From contig NC_061817.1 in NCBI RefSeq assembly GCF_021462225.1, forward strand, positions 2,038,095-2,102,094: 64,000 bases of DNA, given 5' to 3'. Shown here piece after piece: positions 1 through 12,600 of the stretch (the first letter of the stretch is position 1; each line of letters opens with the position of its first letter). The notes below the pieces were generated by a model that saw only the letters and a program-made list of their open reading frames with translations, searched no databases and was not told where the DNA came from. The DNA is from Girardinichthys multiradiatus (Eukaryota; Chordata; Actinopteri; Cyprinodontiformes; Goodeidae). The position numbers and the translations under genes were made by a program.

Positions 1-933
1 TTTTGAACCAGAAACAGCGGCACAAGCGCCTGACCTGGGCTACAGAGAAGCAGCACTGGACTGTTGCTCAGTGGTCCAAAGTACTTTTTTCGGATGAAAG
101 CAAATTCTGCATGTCATTCGGAAATCAAGGTGCCAGAGTCTGGAGGAAGACTGGGGAGAAGGAAATGCCAAAATGCCAGAAGTCCAGTGTCAAGTACCCA
201 CAGTCAGTGATGGTCTGGGGTGCCGTGTCAGCTGCTGGTGTTGGTCCACTGTGTTTTATCAAGGGCAGGGTCAATGCAGCTAACTATCAGGAGATTTTGG
301 AGCACTTCATGCTTCCATCTGCTGAAAAGCTTTATGGAGATGAAGATTTCATTTTTCAGCACGACCTGGCACCTGCTCACAGTGCCAAAACCACTGGTAA
401 ATGGTTTACTGACCATGGTATCACTGTGCTCAATTGGCCTGCCAACTCTCCTGACCTGAACCCCATAGAGAATCTGTGGGATATTGTGAAGAGAACGTTG
501 AGACACTCAAGACCCAACACTCTGGATGAGCTAAAGGCCGCTATCGAAGCATCCTGGGCCTCCATAAGACCTCAGCAGTGCCACAGGCTGATTGCCTCCA
601 TGCCACGCCGCATTGAAGCAGTCATTTCTGCCAAAGGATTCCCGACCAAGTATTGAGTGCATAACTGTACATGATTATTTGAAGGTTGACGTTTTTTGTA
701 TTAAAAACACTTTTCTTTTATTGGTCGGATGAAATATGCTAATTTTGTGAGATAGGAATTTTGGGTTTTCATGAGCTGTATGCCAAAATCATCCATATTA
801 AGACAATAAAAGACCTGAAATATTTCAGTTAGTGTGCAATGAATCTAAAATATATGAATGTTAAATTTTCATCATGACATTATGGAAAATAATGAACTTT
901 ATCACAATATGCTAATATTTTGAGAAGGACCAG
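1..933 (+). mobile_element. Tc1-like DNA transposon, 5' end cut off by window edge
   Basis: The element holds the transposase reading frame at 3-656, then an AT-rich tail from about 732 to 933 that is the terminal inverted repeat. The same repeat appears in the opposite orientation at 54589-54840, which confirms the family boundary. The element ends with TTGAGAAGGACCAG followed by TA at 934-935, the TA target duplication expected of Tc1/mariner elements. Only the 5' part is missing, because the window starts inside it. Confidence 0.9.
3..656 (+). pseudogene. Tc1 transposase, catalytic domain (5' partial)
   Basis: This frame encodes the DDE catalytic part of a Tc1-like cut-and-paste transposase; the N-terminal helix-turn-helix half lies outside the window. 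Counting from the first visible codon, the metal-binding residues are D31 (FSDESKF), D121 (FQHDLAPAH) and E156 (SPDLNPIENLW). There are 34 residues between the last two, the DD34E spacing of Tc1. The triad is complete and no stop interrupts the visible 217 codons. The usual DNAPAH motif reads DLAPAH here. Whether the whole copy is intact cannot be judged without the missing half, so it is labelled a pseudogene provisionally. Confidence 0.85.
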
Positions 934-2177
934 TAATATTCAAATTTCCTGAAACACTGAATTTTGGATTTTTTTAATTATCTCTCTGAAATGAGGGCAA
1001 AACCAACTTTTCCAAATATTCAAGTAGTTTAAGCTGTACTTGTTCATTAAACAGCAGAAGATCCTTAGTAAGCTGCACCTGTTCCACAAACCCAGATCAT
1101 CAATCCTTTCCTGTAGAAACTTGTACATTGTAGCCAAAGATCTTGGCTTTTGCGAGAGGAATTGTGTTCTAGGAGTCTTGGGATTTATTCAGGTGCAACG
1201 TTGCAAACCAAAGTCATGCTGCCAGATTTGTTTTCAGAGAGAGGGTTTCTTCTGCAACCCCAAGTCTGCTATATTAACTCTGGAACACTAACAATAGCTG
1301 AGGCCAGAAGAGCTGAAGATGGAGTTCTTGAAAATTTTATAAATTCTCAGACTAAACAGATGTCTGTTTTTCTGAATATCTGCAATAGTCATGAAAGTTT
1401 TTCACCTATGATTAATTATTCTCGTTCTAACACAATGATGGCTGGATAATTTATAAATGTTCTTAAAACATTCTCAGATTTTTGGGAAGTACACTGATTG
1501 TGATTCATCCTCTGTATTGTGACACACCTGAATCCTGCAGAGCAGCAAACTGCATAATTTTAAGAAACTGAATAGCTGTACTCCACTGTTAATTCTTTGT
1601 CACATTTAGACCTAATTTTAGTTGCAATTTAGATATTGTTTATCGTTATCTTGTCTGATTAGTTCTTTTGAATATATCCATTTGAATTTTGCTTTTTATG
1701 TTTAGCTTTATACCTATTTTGCATCACATTACTCTTTCAAATCCATCATCAAGTCAACAACACAGGGAGGTGGCAAGGAAAAACATTTCTGTCGCTCACT
1801 AGTCAGAGAGAAGGTGTTTGGAGAAGATGGTGTGGATGCCAGGGGGAAAAAATCCAATAGGAATATAAACAAGATTGTACCAGTTCTAAAGAGAAACATG
1901 TTCATGAACACCGTTTGCTTCAGGTTCAACCATCCACTCCAGCATCCATTATGTTTTAGAGCCATTGGATTCCAACTCTGGCTCAAACATGTAATGTTCA
2001 ACTGTTTGCAGGTCCAGTGCTTCAGAACCTAAAAGTCAAAAGTCATTTGTTACCACAGTGTTTATCAATGTCTATCGACCAGCTTGAATCTTGTTCCCCG
2101 TGTGATTGACCCAAAACACATAGAAATAAGAACTAGCAGGTTTTTTTTCCTTCTCTCTCTCTAAAAAAAGTAAAAAA
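934..2177. other. Intergenic stretch without recognised genes
   Basis: Short open frames occur (for example 1150-1449), but none shows a known domain, splice signals or a codon pattern that would support a gene. I recognise no repeat family here. Confidence 0.5.
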
Positions 2178-2535
2178 CGGGCTGCACGGTGGCGCAGTTG
2201 GTAGCACTGTTGCCTTGCAGCAAGAAGGTCCTAGGTTTGATTCCCAGCCGGGGGTCTTTCTGCATGGAGTTTGCATGTTCTCCCTGTGCATGCGTTGGTT
2301 CTCACCAGGTACTCTGGCTTCCTCCCACAGTCCAAAGACATGCCTGTTAGGTTAATTGGTAGCTCTAAATTGCCCTTAGGTGTATGAATGAGTGTGTGCA
2401 TGGTTGTTTGTGTGTTGCCCTGCGATGGACTGGTGACCTGTCCAGGGTGACCCCGCCTCTTGCCCATAGACTGCTGGAGATAGGCACCAGCTCCCCCACG
2501 ACCCACTATGGAATAAGCGGTAGAAAATGACTGCA
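2178..2535 (+). repeat. tRNA-derived SINE-like repeat
   Basis: The head carries an A-box-like stretch (GTGGCGCAGTTGG) and, about 45 bases later, a B-box-like stretch (GGTTTGATTCC), the internal RNA polymerase III promoter of tRNA-derived SINEs. The body matches the teleost repeat with 'cctcccacagtccaaag' and 'gactggtgacctgtccaggg'. A 3' fragment of the same family lies at 24318-24440 and an inverted copy at 52380-52600. The open frame on the opposite strand (2231-2602) is a by-product of the repeat. Confidence 0.8.
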
Positions 2536-3359
2536 GTGAAAATCTATACTTCACTGCCAAGCGTGCTTTGTCAGTTTTTTCACTTTTAAGTGGAAAAAAC
2601 ATAGTTTCTATTGAATGCTAACTTTCATAGCTTTTATTTACCTCAAGTACACGTGGGAGGGATAAATGAATCAACAAAATGTCTAAAATAGACAATAAAA
2701 AATGATCCACAGATAGAGACAAAGCGTTTCTGTTTGCAGCTGAAAAGTACCTGCAAACAGTGACTAAACTGCTGCCCCCATCGATTCTCTGCCGACCAGC
2801 GATAACATTTAACAAGCCTGAACTTTGCATGGTCGGGTTTGTTTCTGTGAGTGGGCGGGGTTTACCAAATAAGGCCGAGTGGGTGGGGCCATCGTAATGG
2901 CAAGTGTGTGACTAGTATAATGATGCGTTTACTTGATTCTCGTAATAATCAAAATTTACTTCTTTAATAATTGACTGGGTGATATGAATTTTCAGATTCA
3001 ACCACAATTACAGCAGTCTGTTTTTTAGACAACTTAAATGCTAAAATGTTGATGTTTCTAAGATGGGAAAACAAATGACCTGCACACGCACCATAGTAGA
3101 TTCCTTTAACATCCTGTTTTTAATTACAAATGAACTGGCATCAATTTTTTTAGCATCTTTATTAAAGTCAATCAAGTTAGACTTGTTACGGTCTATTACA
3201 GAGTGCATATTTCTTATTTTTGAAGAAATTCTTTGTTACTGTCATTTGGTATATAATTTCCGATAGCCTTGAAGGCAACACATCCTCCGCTAAGCTAGTG
3301 GGCTGCAAAATCACCTTCATCTCAAGAGAACGGACAGTGTTGTTAAGCTGCTCATTTAG
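2536..3359. other. Intergenic stretch upstream of rogdi
   Basis: AT-rich sequence with no gene or repeat that I can name. Its last few hundred bases precede the rogdi first exon and may hold part of its promoter. Confidence 0.45.
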
Positions 3360-3690
3360 GTCTTGCTTCTTGGCCGCAGAAAAATGCTGCACCCGCAGAG
3401 ATCCCTGTCCGAGCTGCCGAAGATGTCCGCTGCCAGTCAGGTGGAAAGAGCCGTGCTGGTAAGCGCCTCCAACAGGGAGACACACAGGGACAGCCTGCTG
3501 AAACAGACAGCTAGCCGTCTCATCCTTACATACCCCAAATGTTGCTGTGGGACATCTTGCCGTCCAGTTCTTGGTCGGCATAGCACGACGCCAGTCTAAA
3601 TGTTTGTGAGGCGCGAGGGGAGAAGGAGCTCGCGCTGTCACCGCGGCCAATCAGAAGGCCCGCGCGGTGACAGAGCATCACTGAACATGG
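3360..3690 (+). promoter_or_regulatory. CpG-rich island over rogdi exon 1
   Basis: This is the only clearly GC- and CpG-rich stretch in the first 20 kb, covering the rogdi start codon and the first 230 bases of intron 1. It includes CCAATCAG near 3648 inside a run of CGCG-type dinucleotides. Such islands usually mark promoters of broadly expressed genes. No TATA box is evident and the transcription start cannot be set from sequence alone. The CCAAT motif lies downstream of the ATG, so part of the promoter activity may be internal or divergent. Confidence 0.5.
3423..3458 (+). CDS. rogdi: rogdi coding exon 1
   Basis: It encodes residues 1-12 ([12 protein letters not shown]) and ends in phase 0 at a GTAAGC donor. 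The length and the ERAVL ending match the vertebrate N-terminus, which favours this ATG. A second in-frame ATG at 3384 would add 13 residues not expected in the family. Both have a purine at -3. Confidence 0.9.
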
Positions 3691-6600
3691 AGGCCAGTCC
3701 AAAACTTAATGAGACAAATACATCAAAAATAGATCAAATGTACAGATGTTTGGCAAACGATTAAAATGCTGAACTTGATTAGACACTACAGGTATACAAT
3801 TATTAGGCAATTGAGTATTTTTACCATATCAATACTTTTAGACATATTTTCTGACTCCAAGCTGGATAAACTTTAATGCTAAATGGATTTAAGCATGGCA
3901 GGTGGTGTGTGTCCGTGTAATGAAGGAGGGTGTGGGCTAAGGAGGTCAGCGCCCTATGTCAAGATGTGCATTAGGCAGCTTCTTTTCTTTAGCTTTAAAA
4001 GACTGAAAAGTCAAAAATGACCTAACGTTTTTCAGAGGGATGCAGCACTCTTGAAATTGCTTAGATATTGGGGCGTGATCACAGAACCGTCTTGTTGCAA
4101 ATAGTCAACAGGGTCGCAGGAAAAGTGTGGTGAGAAAAAAAAAGATGCAAGGATTTGAAAAGAATCAAGCATGAAGCTACCAGGAACCCATAATCCTCCA
4201 GTGCTGACATCTTCCATTACTGGGCCTGTGGCTGGATTAGTAACGGGCACAGAGCTCCACTTCGAGTCAGATGCCAGCAAGGTGGAGGTGGGGTACTGGT
4301 ATGGGCTGGTATTAATAAAGATAAGCTCGTTGGACCTTTTCAGGTTTAAGATGGGCTCAAAATCAACTCCCAAACCTACTTCCAGTTTTTGGGCACTTTC
4401 CGCAAGCAAGAAGCAGGAAGTCTGCATCTTTCAGAAAGACAATGATTTTTATGCGGGACAATGCTCCATCACGTGCATCCAAATACTCCTCTGCATGGTT
4501 AGCCTGAAGCCAAATGAGAACTTGTGGGCAGTTCTAAACAGAAGATTTACAGTGAAAGCAAATAGTCCACCTAGGAACAGTGTCTGGGAGACGTGGTTGC
4601 TGCTCCACACGAAGCTGATCGCCAACAGATCAAGAAACTGACATGAATGGAAGGCTTATCACTGTTATTGAAAAGAAGGGGGACTAAATTGGTCGCTGAT
4701 TATTATTATTTTTATGTCATAAATGTTTATTGGAAATTTTAAGTTGTATGTTTATAATTCTCACTTTAAAGAAATAAAATAAAGTGAGACGGGAAAATGT
4801 TTTGTGAAAAGTGTTTTTCATTTAGTTGCATCAAAACTGCACAATAATAGTTGCCCAATAGTTGTGCACATAAGGATATTTTCCTAAGGAAGCCAAAACC
4901 TGACTTTTACATACTTAAACATTTCTGTCTGAGATTTAACATTTTAGATTACACTGTAATTGGTAATTAATTGATATTATCCTATCCTAGTATATATTGT
5001 CCTAAAATGAGATCAATAGAACCTCGGCTAAACAGGGAAACAGAACAACCAAATTGTTTTTTGTTGTCTCGCAAAACTGTTCCTACCAATAGAACTGTTC
5101 TACATGTTGTTCAATGTGTTTTTATTGGAATTTTATGGGATGCAGAATTCTGAAGTGGAAGGAAAAACGGCGCATGGCTTGTCTAGAGAACAGAAATCTG
5201 AGAAATTGAGGCATACATTTGAATGAAATTTTGTTGAAGCACCTTTCAGTTATAGCTGTGAATCTTCTGTGGACCTCTCTACCAGCGTTACACATTCAGA
5301 GACTGAATGGAGAGTGTCTGTAAACATCACTTTTCAAGTATTTGCACAGATTCCCAGTTGGATTTAGTTCTGGGCTTTGACTGGACCATTCTAACGCATA
5401 AACATGCTTTGATCTTGACCAAATTTTCCTGCGGGAAGGTGAACCTCCACCCCAGTCTAAAGGCCTCCCTTTTTATGCCTAAAAAGAACATCCACAAAGG
5501 ATGCTGCAAACACCATCATGTTACCATAGAGATGGCATGTTCAGGATGATGTGCAATGTTGGTTTTCTGTCACACGTAGGTTTTAATGGTAGGTCTGCCG
5601 TTGCTCCATCTTCTCTCCATGTTTAGATGATTGATTGTGAGATGTTCAAAGCTTTGAATACTGTTTTAGAATCTAACGCTGTTTTAAACTTCTCCACGAC
5701 TTTCTCCCTGCCCTTTCTACTGTGGTCCTTGGTCTACACGATCCTGTTTGTTCTCTAATGTTCTCTAACGAACCTCAAAAGACTAGAAACAGAACATCTG
5801 AACTTAGATTAACCAACTGACAACTGGACTCTGTTTAGCGATTAGGTTACTTCTGAAGGTAGCTGGTTGCACTGAACTGTATTTAGAGGTGTCAGAGTAA
5901 ATGGGTCTCAAGACAAAGGCATGCAGCACATTTCTGATTTATGTAAAACTACATGGTAAAAACTGTTAATTACTGTCCCATTACCTCACAATGATGCACT
6001 ACGTTATGTTGGTCCTCAGGTCCTGACCAGTTTGCAGCAGAAATTTGACAAAGCGTAAAAAAGTTCAGCGTACTCTTGTAGAGGCTTCGTAAGAAGTAGC
6101 ATCCAGGTGCTTGTATTGATCTTACAGATATTCACTGTGATTCTCCCATCTGTTAGGAGGAGGAGTTTAACTGGCTGCTGAAAGAAGAAGTTCACGCTGT
6201 CCTGAAGCAGCTCCAAGAGATCCTAAAGGTAAGAGCTGCGATTTAGTGATGGACAATTAAACATTATACTAACTTATCAAGAAGCAGAAAAGTCTAATAA
6301 TAATAACAAAGGTAGTTTTTGAAACTGAATGTGGCCAACAGGCAGTATGAGAGACCACCATTATTTAACCCTTTCAACTCTAAACCTATTTTTAGTTATC
6401 TGCTGGAGAAACTGCTTCACCATAATAAAATGTTTATATCTTTGCAATCACATGGTCTATTTGAATACCTTTGGTGTCGTATTAATGTGAACACTTCTAA
6501 GATGTGTTAGGGTGGATGAATCTCAGTATATTTGTTACTGGGGGGAAAAAAAACCATGATGAAAAAACATATTTTAGGATGAGGATTCCTTTCACGATGA

Positions 6601-9600
6601 TTCTAATGATGTTCTAAACCTCTGTCAAATTATAGTATAATTTGTGTTTATTGTCTCTGCAAATATGTATCTTCATAACGTGAAGCAGAAGGTAAGTTTA
6701 TTTATATAGCGCTTTTCAGCAACGAGACACTCAAAGCGCAGAAGAGGTTTTAATATGAAGACTTTTGAGGCGAGGTCTCCAAAATGCCCAATTTGCCCCC
6801 CAACTCTACCATTTGAATATTCTAATGTGCAAGAATGTATATTTTTTTACTGATGGTGCTTAATACATCAAAATACAGTAGCTTCTAGCATTCTTTTGAA
6901 ACCGAACAGCAAAAAACAAAACAAGCTGTGACAGAAAATTAGTGACAGAAAGTGCTCTGCATTACGTGCAATATTTCAGCAACAGTATGGATGATGTTCT
7001 CAGGCATGTAAGCTTCCCCCTATTTCTGCAAAGCTAATAATGGTCATTATGGCCAAAGACTTAAAGTTCAGTTTCATCACACCACAGGACAAGTCTCCAG
7101 TACTTAAGGTATTTGTCCCTGGGTGCAGTTGCAGGATCATTTCCCCGACTCTGTCTTTCTGCCTGACTTTTGTACTATTATGAGCAGACATGTTGCCGAC
7201 AGTGCATGACAATGGATGTGATGTCATCCACCCAGTTGTTGCCAAGCTACAGACACAACACCTCAATGGGTTTGTGGCATTATAGAATAGAATATATTAC
7301 AATAGAATCCTTTTATTGTCATTGTCACAAGTACAAAGAAATTGAAAAACATTATCTGGTCTGTGCATGACCAACAAATGATTAATGTAAAATAGAAGTT
7401 TGTTAATTAAAAATTATTAAAATAAAAACACATACTTGTATTTGTACTGATCACACATTGCCATTATTGCATCTCTCCTTACAGTCTGGCTGTGTTGAGT
7501 TTAGCTGTTGCTGGATAGAAACTGTTGAATCTGCTTGTCCTTACTTTAACTGATCTGCAGCGTCTGCCTAACAGTAACAGTTCAGAGTGTGACCCAGGTG
7601 AGAAGTGTGCTTTATGATGTTATGAACTTTTTTGAGACAATCAAAGGTCACTGCTAAACAAGTAAAAAAAAAAAAAGCAAGGGAAGGGAGAGAGGAGATT
7701 ATTGAGGAGTATTCAAAATAAACTTAAAGTCAAGATAAGAGACAACAAGGAGGTATACAGAAAAAACTAGAAAAGGCTCCAGGTCCATATGGTGTCAGCC
7801 CCAGAGTCCTGAAGGCCTGTGCAGAGCAGCTCCTTGGCATTCTGCAGAACCATTTCAACCTTAGCCTGACCCAGGAAAGGGTTCTAGGTGCCAGTACCAG
7901 GTTTCGGTACCAAAGAAAACTCCTCCATCCATCTTCAATGCCTATAGACTTGTTGCCCTGACATCCCACACCGTGAAGGTCCTAGAGAGACTCGTGAGAG
8001 ACTGAAGGGTTGTGTGTCTAACCAGGTAGTCAGGAGCACCACAGGGAACTGTACTCTCGCCGTTCTTTTTTCACTCTGTACACCTCAGACTTTCAGTACA
8101 AGACAGACTCTTGTCATCTGCTGAAATACTTAGATGACTCTGTAGTCGCTCGGTGGGTAAGAAATGGACAAGAAGCTGAGTACAGCGAGCTAGGGGACCA
8201 CTTTGTGGCATGATGTTAGACTTGACCTGTTAAAATCACAAAAGATTTAGGACTTGACTTGGAGTTTCACACCATGGACTCATGATGTGGACTGGAATCG
8301 TTTGTCTTGAAAAGGCTTGAGGTCTTAAACCGAGCAGGAAATGTGTTACAACTGAACTGTGCCTGGTGTGTGATCCAGCCCACTCAGCGCCTCTGACCAT
8401 TTGCTACTATTTCCTCCTCCTGTTGCTGCAACAACATTGCTGCTTCAACCGTGTTGCTTCCATGTTTTTCTCCTGCATCCTGCGATGACAGTGAAGACTC
8501 CAACAATGATGGAGAGGTTCTGTCATCCAGCAGTAGGTATGTGCAAAGTTGGAAAAAGCAAAACAAAAACTGTCCAAACAACATGTTGGCTGCTTTTTAG
8601 CAGAAATCTGCACGATAATGTTATAGCACCTTCCGTTAGACTTTAAATGCAGACAGAAGCATGTTCCTTTGGGCCAGTCCCTAATTACAAGCTTGGAGAC
8701 AGCAGGCCAGCAGCTGTATTCACATTAAGTACGGGATGCCAGAACTGCCATAAATGTTTTGACTTGGTGTTGGGTGATGGACCCAGGGCAGAGTGCTCCA
8801 AGATGGAGAGGACCCCTGACGTCTTTCCTGAAGACATAATGAAAGTGTTTTTTTTTTCTTAATACTAATAATAATGGTGGTAGTAGTAGTAAAAAATGTT
8901 TTATTTTACCTGGCTGTCCATAATGTCTAACAGATGAGTAACCCACAGAAAATGTGTTCCTTTGTTATTTCAGTATTATTAATATATCCCAAATACGGGG
9001 GACCCTCTGTATTTTCCTTAAGCTTGAGTAAGGAGGTAAATTCAATCCATTCCTTCACCTTAGAGCTAACACTCATCATGGCAGAGATATGTAAGAAAAT
9101 TAACACTTGACCTCTGAAGCTTTGTGGCACGGACCGCACATGTCATGCTCCATTCAGAATAAAACGAGGTTGAAGGTGAAAACATTTCACGCACAAATAA
9201 ATCACCTTTTCACAAACAGAAGGATGGGAGTAACAGAATAGATAAGATTAAAAAAAGGCAAGAGAAATTAGAGTTACAAAGTTAAATTGTCTGAATTAAC
9301 ACGTGTTTTTGAGCTTTTTATTGAGTCCAAAATTGTATCTAGGTACAGTTTTAGATCCTTTACAAAGAGGTCAAAAAGTTTTTTCCTCTTCATTGTTTTA
9401 CTCTTATGAATCTGAGAAACAGAATCACTTTAATTATAAATGTTTTCATTATGTACGCAGCCATTTCTGGTGTTACGTGAAGCACTTCTTCTCTTTTACT
9501 ACATTTCCACTGGTTTCCTAGCATACTGCCCCCTGTGTTTTCTGTGAATACTGCAGTAACATCTGCGTCAACTATAAATGCTTAGCTCTTGTTCAGGCTT

Positions 9601-12600
9601 GTGTGCCGTCAACAGAGTCCTGCACACCACCTCAAAGCGCTACTATGACTGAGCCTTTTGATTCATCTGTTTTTTGAGATGAATGATAAGGATGACACTT
9701 CCCCTATCTAGTTGTGGGAGACATTTAAAGCATATCTAAGAGGATATCTTATAGCCTCTCAGTCCTCACAGATAAAATGCAACAACTTGGGGTGACTACA
9801 ACGAGATGAAGAGACACACAAGTTGGATGTGGCGAATGCTGCCAGACGATGCAGTGAGAAACACAACAAATCTCAGCCCTTAAAACCAACTTCACTGAAT
9901 CCTTTCTGAAAAATAGGAAAGATTTGGGTCCAAGGAGGGTGGGATGTCTGTTTGGCTGGAGGGAGGAAAGAAGGATGATGAGCTTGTTTCTGAACTGAAC
10001 CTGTTGAAGAATGTGTTCCGTTCTTTTGCTCTGTCCAGACTTCTTCATATATGCTGCCATCTTTAGTGGCTTAATTCTGGAACAGAATAATCTAGTTGAT
10101 CTGCTAAATAAAATGCTGTGATGGTGAATGAAATGTTTCTTGGTTTTTGTTTCCAGGAGGCGTCCAGACGTTTCTCCATGTCCACACCAGGCCTGGAAAG
10201 TCAGATGAAGCAGGAAAACTTCATCCTTGGCAGCTCAACGTAATATTTCCAAAGCTTTACCTATTTGTTTTAAAGCCAAACTTTTTAGATGGTGTACAGC
10301 TACATTGTCTTCCAGTTAGCTGCAGCTTACAGTAAGCAGACAATGTTTGTTAGAAAACAATGGCTTTCTGTGTGAGGAAGTGGCAGATACATGGTCTAAG
10401 TGTTTAGGTGAGTCCGTTTTATTGTCACCTCACATAATAAGTTTTAACTCGCTTAAGCTAAGCTAGTTTTGTCAGTGTGTGACAAAGATTCAGCTAATCA
10501 AAAACAGTCAAGGCTGCAAGTAAATAGCAGGTTAATAACATAAAAGATTTGACAACTGAGTTTATTGGCAGTATCTCTGTAACCAAACCTGCATTAAATG
10601 TCAACGGGCTGGGACTGGTATGGGGGAAATTTACTACCAAAAATCAAGGGTACATATTTTCAATTTGAGAGCAGGATTTCCTTCTGCACTCAAACATAGT
10701 AATACTTGCACTCAAAACTTCTGCTTTCCTTCAAATATACTCTGTTCTCTGTCAAATCTTTGTTTCTGTGCTCTGATCTAAAGCTTCTTGCATAGATGAT
10801 TTCTCTTCCAGCTTGCTTCATCCTCCATGCGCACAAACCTGCTCTCTGCTCAGATCAAAACTGCGCTCTCAAGTTTCTTCTCTGCTTGCAAATTATTTTT
10901 GCTCTCTCTCAGATTAAAGTCATATCATCTCCTAGCAACCATGTCAGCCAATAGAATGACTATGTGCAACTGCTAGGTCACAGGCTTAGTTGGGGTGCGC
11001 TTGTTTCCTTCTACTGAGCGTACCTGGGTTGCTACTACCCTGACACAGGTCATATGGAGCAAAATCTGGAAGTGTTTCTATGCATCCGGTGCGCGTCGCA
11101 ATTTTGTGAAATAGGTCAATCTACTTCAATGGATAGCTCAACTCAGCAAAGTATAATGACAATGGATAGTTCAAACTATCCTGAAGTAAGTGATTTTAAA
11201 CATTCAGTAGTTTAACATCTACATCTGTTTCTATCAACATATACAACATTAGAATAAAATATGACAATCAAACATCTTTTCAGTGGAAGACATATTTAAG
11301 AATTGCATTGTAAATTTGCTAATTCATCTAGTATATCAAAGATAAAGTTAATGATTTACAATATCACTGTTATAACAATATTTTCAGTAAAATGGTGACA
11401 AAGCTAACCTTACATTTTAAGTGTTTGGTCCTTGTTGGGTTAAATTAAACACTTTTTTTTTTTACTTATTAGGATAGCTGTTTATGATATCTGAATCTTA
11501 CATTTTATAAATAAATGCTTATTCTTCATTTTCCATAATTTAAGTGCTTCACAATAAAATAACTGTAATGTTATACTATCTACCATTGTGACAGACTCTG
11601 CTGAGGCGTCAAATTCTGTAGCAATTTCTGAGGCAAATGCAATTTGTTCTCACTCATCAGTTGTAGCAACACAGGCACAGTCAGTAGAAGGAAACAAGCG
11701 CACCCCAACTAAGCCTGTGACCTAGCATTTGCACATAGTCATTCTATTGGCTGACATGGTTGATAGGAGATGATATGACTTTAATCTGAGAGAGAACAAA
11801 AGAATTTGTGAGCAGGGAAAAACTCGAGAGGGCAGTTTTGATCCGAGCAGAGAGCAAGTTTGCGCGCATGGAGGATGAAGGAAGCTGTTAGAGAAATTAT
11901 CTATGCAAGAAGCTTTAGATCAGAGCACAGAAACAAAGATTTGAGAGAGAACAGTATATTTTAAGGAAAGCAGAAGTTTTGAGTGCAAGCAGAATGAAAT
12001 CCTGGTCTCAAAATAAAAATATGTGCTCTTGATTTTTGGCAGTAAATGTCCCCCATAGACTGGAACCTGTGACAGCCGCGTCGAGGACTAAGGCCTCCGT
12101 ACATGGGTCGCTTGCTTTACTCCTGTGCCGCCGGCGCGCCCACAAAAAGCAGCTTAAAGATGTTTTTAAATGAGAAAGGTAACCTCAAAACTTCATGTGT
12201 GCATTCTTCAAGAATAAGCCTACATTATAAAATGAGCTCCGGAGTTTTCAGACAGGCTCAGCGGTTGGAGTGTGTTTTCCCAGTAACCGCAGCCTGATCC
12301 TGCCATATCACTGTCATTTCTGCTCCCTGCTGTTTGCTGCAGCTGAAAGTGGATATAAGGCATTTTGGAAAATCTGGTCAATAACAGTAACAGAATATAA
12401 ACTATTTTATAATACAATAAAAAATGTTTGACATTTTAAGTGAATGTAGCTATTTTATAAACTGTCAAGTCAGGTTTATTTATAAAGCACTTTTCAGCAA
12501 CAAGGCACTCAAAGCGCTGTACACGAGGAAAAACATTCCAATGATACAGAAAATCAAACAGAAAAACAAATCAAATGACATTAATAATCCTTGGGAGTTT

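Larger units (their letters stand above)
10619..12057. mobile_element. Fold-back DNA transposon, candidate Dada-type non-autonomous element
   Basis: The 1,439-base element has inverted arms of about 400 bases (10619 to about 11030, and about 11670 to 12057). Tips read TATGGGGGAAATTTACT on the left and, as reverse complement, TATGGGGGACATTTACT on the right. It is flanked by a perfect 6-base duplication GACTGG (10613-10618 and 12058-12063). The target lies inside the B box of a tRNA-derived SINE. Six- to seven-base duplications and insertion into small RNA genes are known traits of the Dada superfamily; assigning this element to Dada is my inference, since no complete transposase is present. 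Confidence 0.75.
10575..12145 (-). repeat. tRNA-derived SINE, split by a DNA transposon
   Basis: If the transposon at 10619-12057 and one copy of its duplicated target are removed, the flanks form one - strand tRNA-like repeat. Its landmarks are an A-box-like GGCACAGGAGT near 12120, 'cctcgacgcggctgtcacag' and the B box GGTTCCAGTCC, followed by the tail 'cccgttgacatttaatgca'. It resembles an abundant teleost SINE. Confidence 0.7.

Noticed and set aside
1150..1449. 99-codon frame as a small gene
   Set aside because: No recognisable domain or regulatory context in intergenic DNA.
2231..2602. 123-codon frame on the - strand
   Set aside because: It lies in the SINE; similar frames appear wherever the repeat occurs.
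3186..3650. 154-codon - strand frame over rogdi exon 1
   Set aside because: Antisense to the rogdi start and CpG island; no known domain.
8465..8545. Ser/Asp-rich exon-like stretch ([20 protein letters not shown])
   Set aside because: No matching ROGDI region and no recognised family; kept only as a note.
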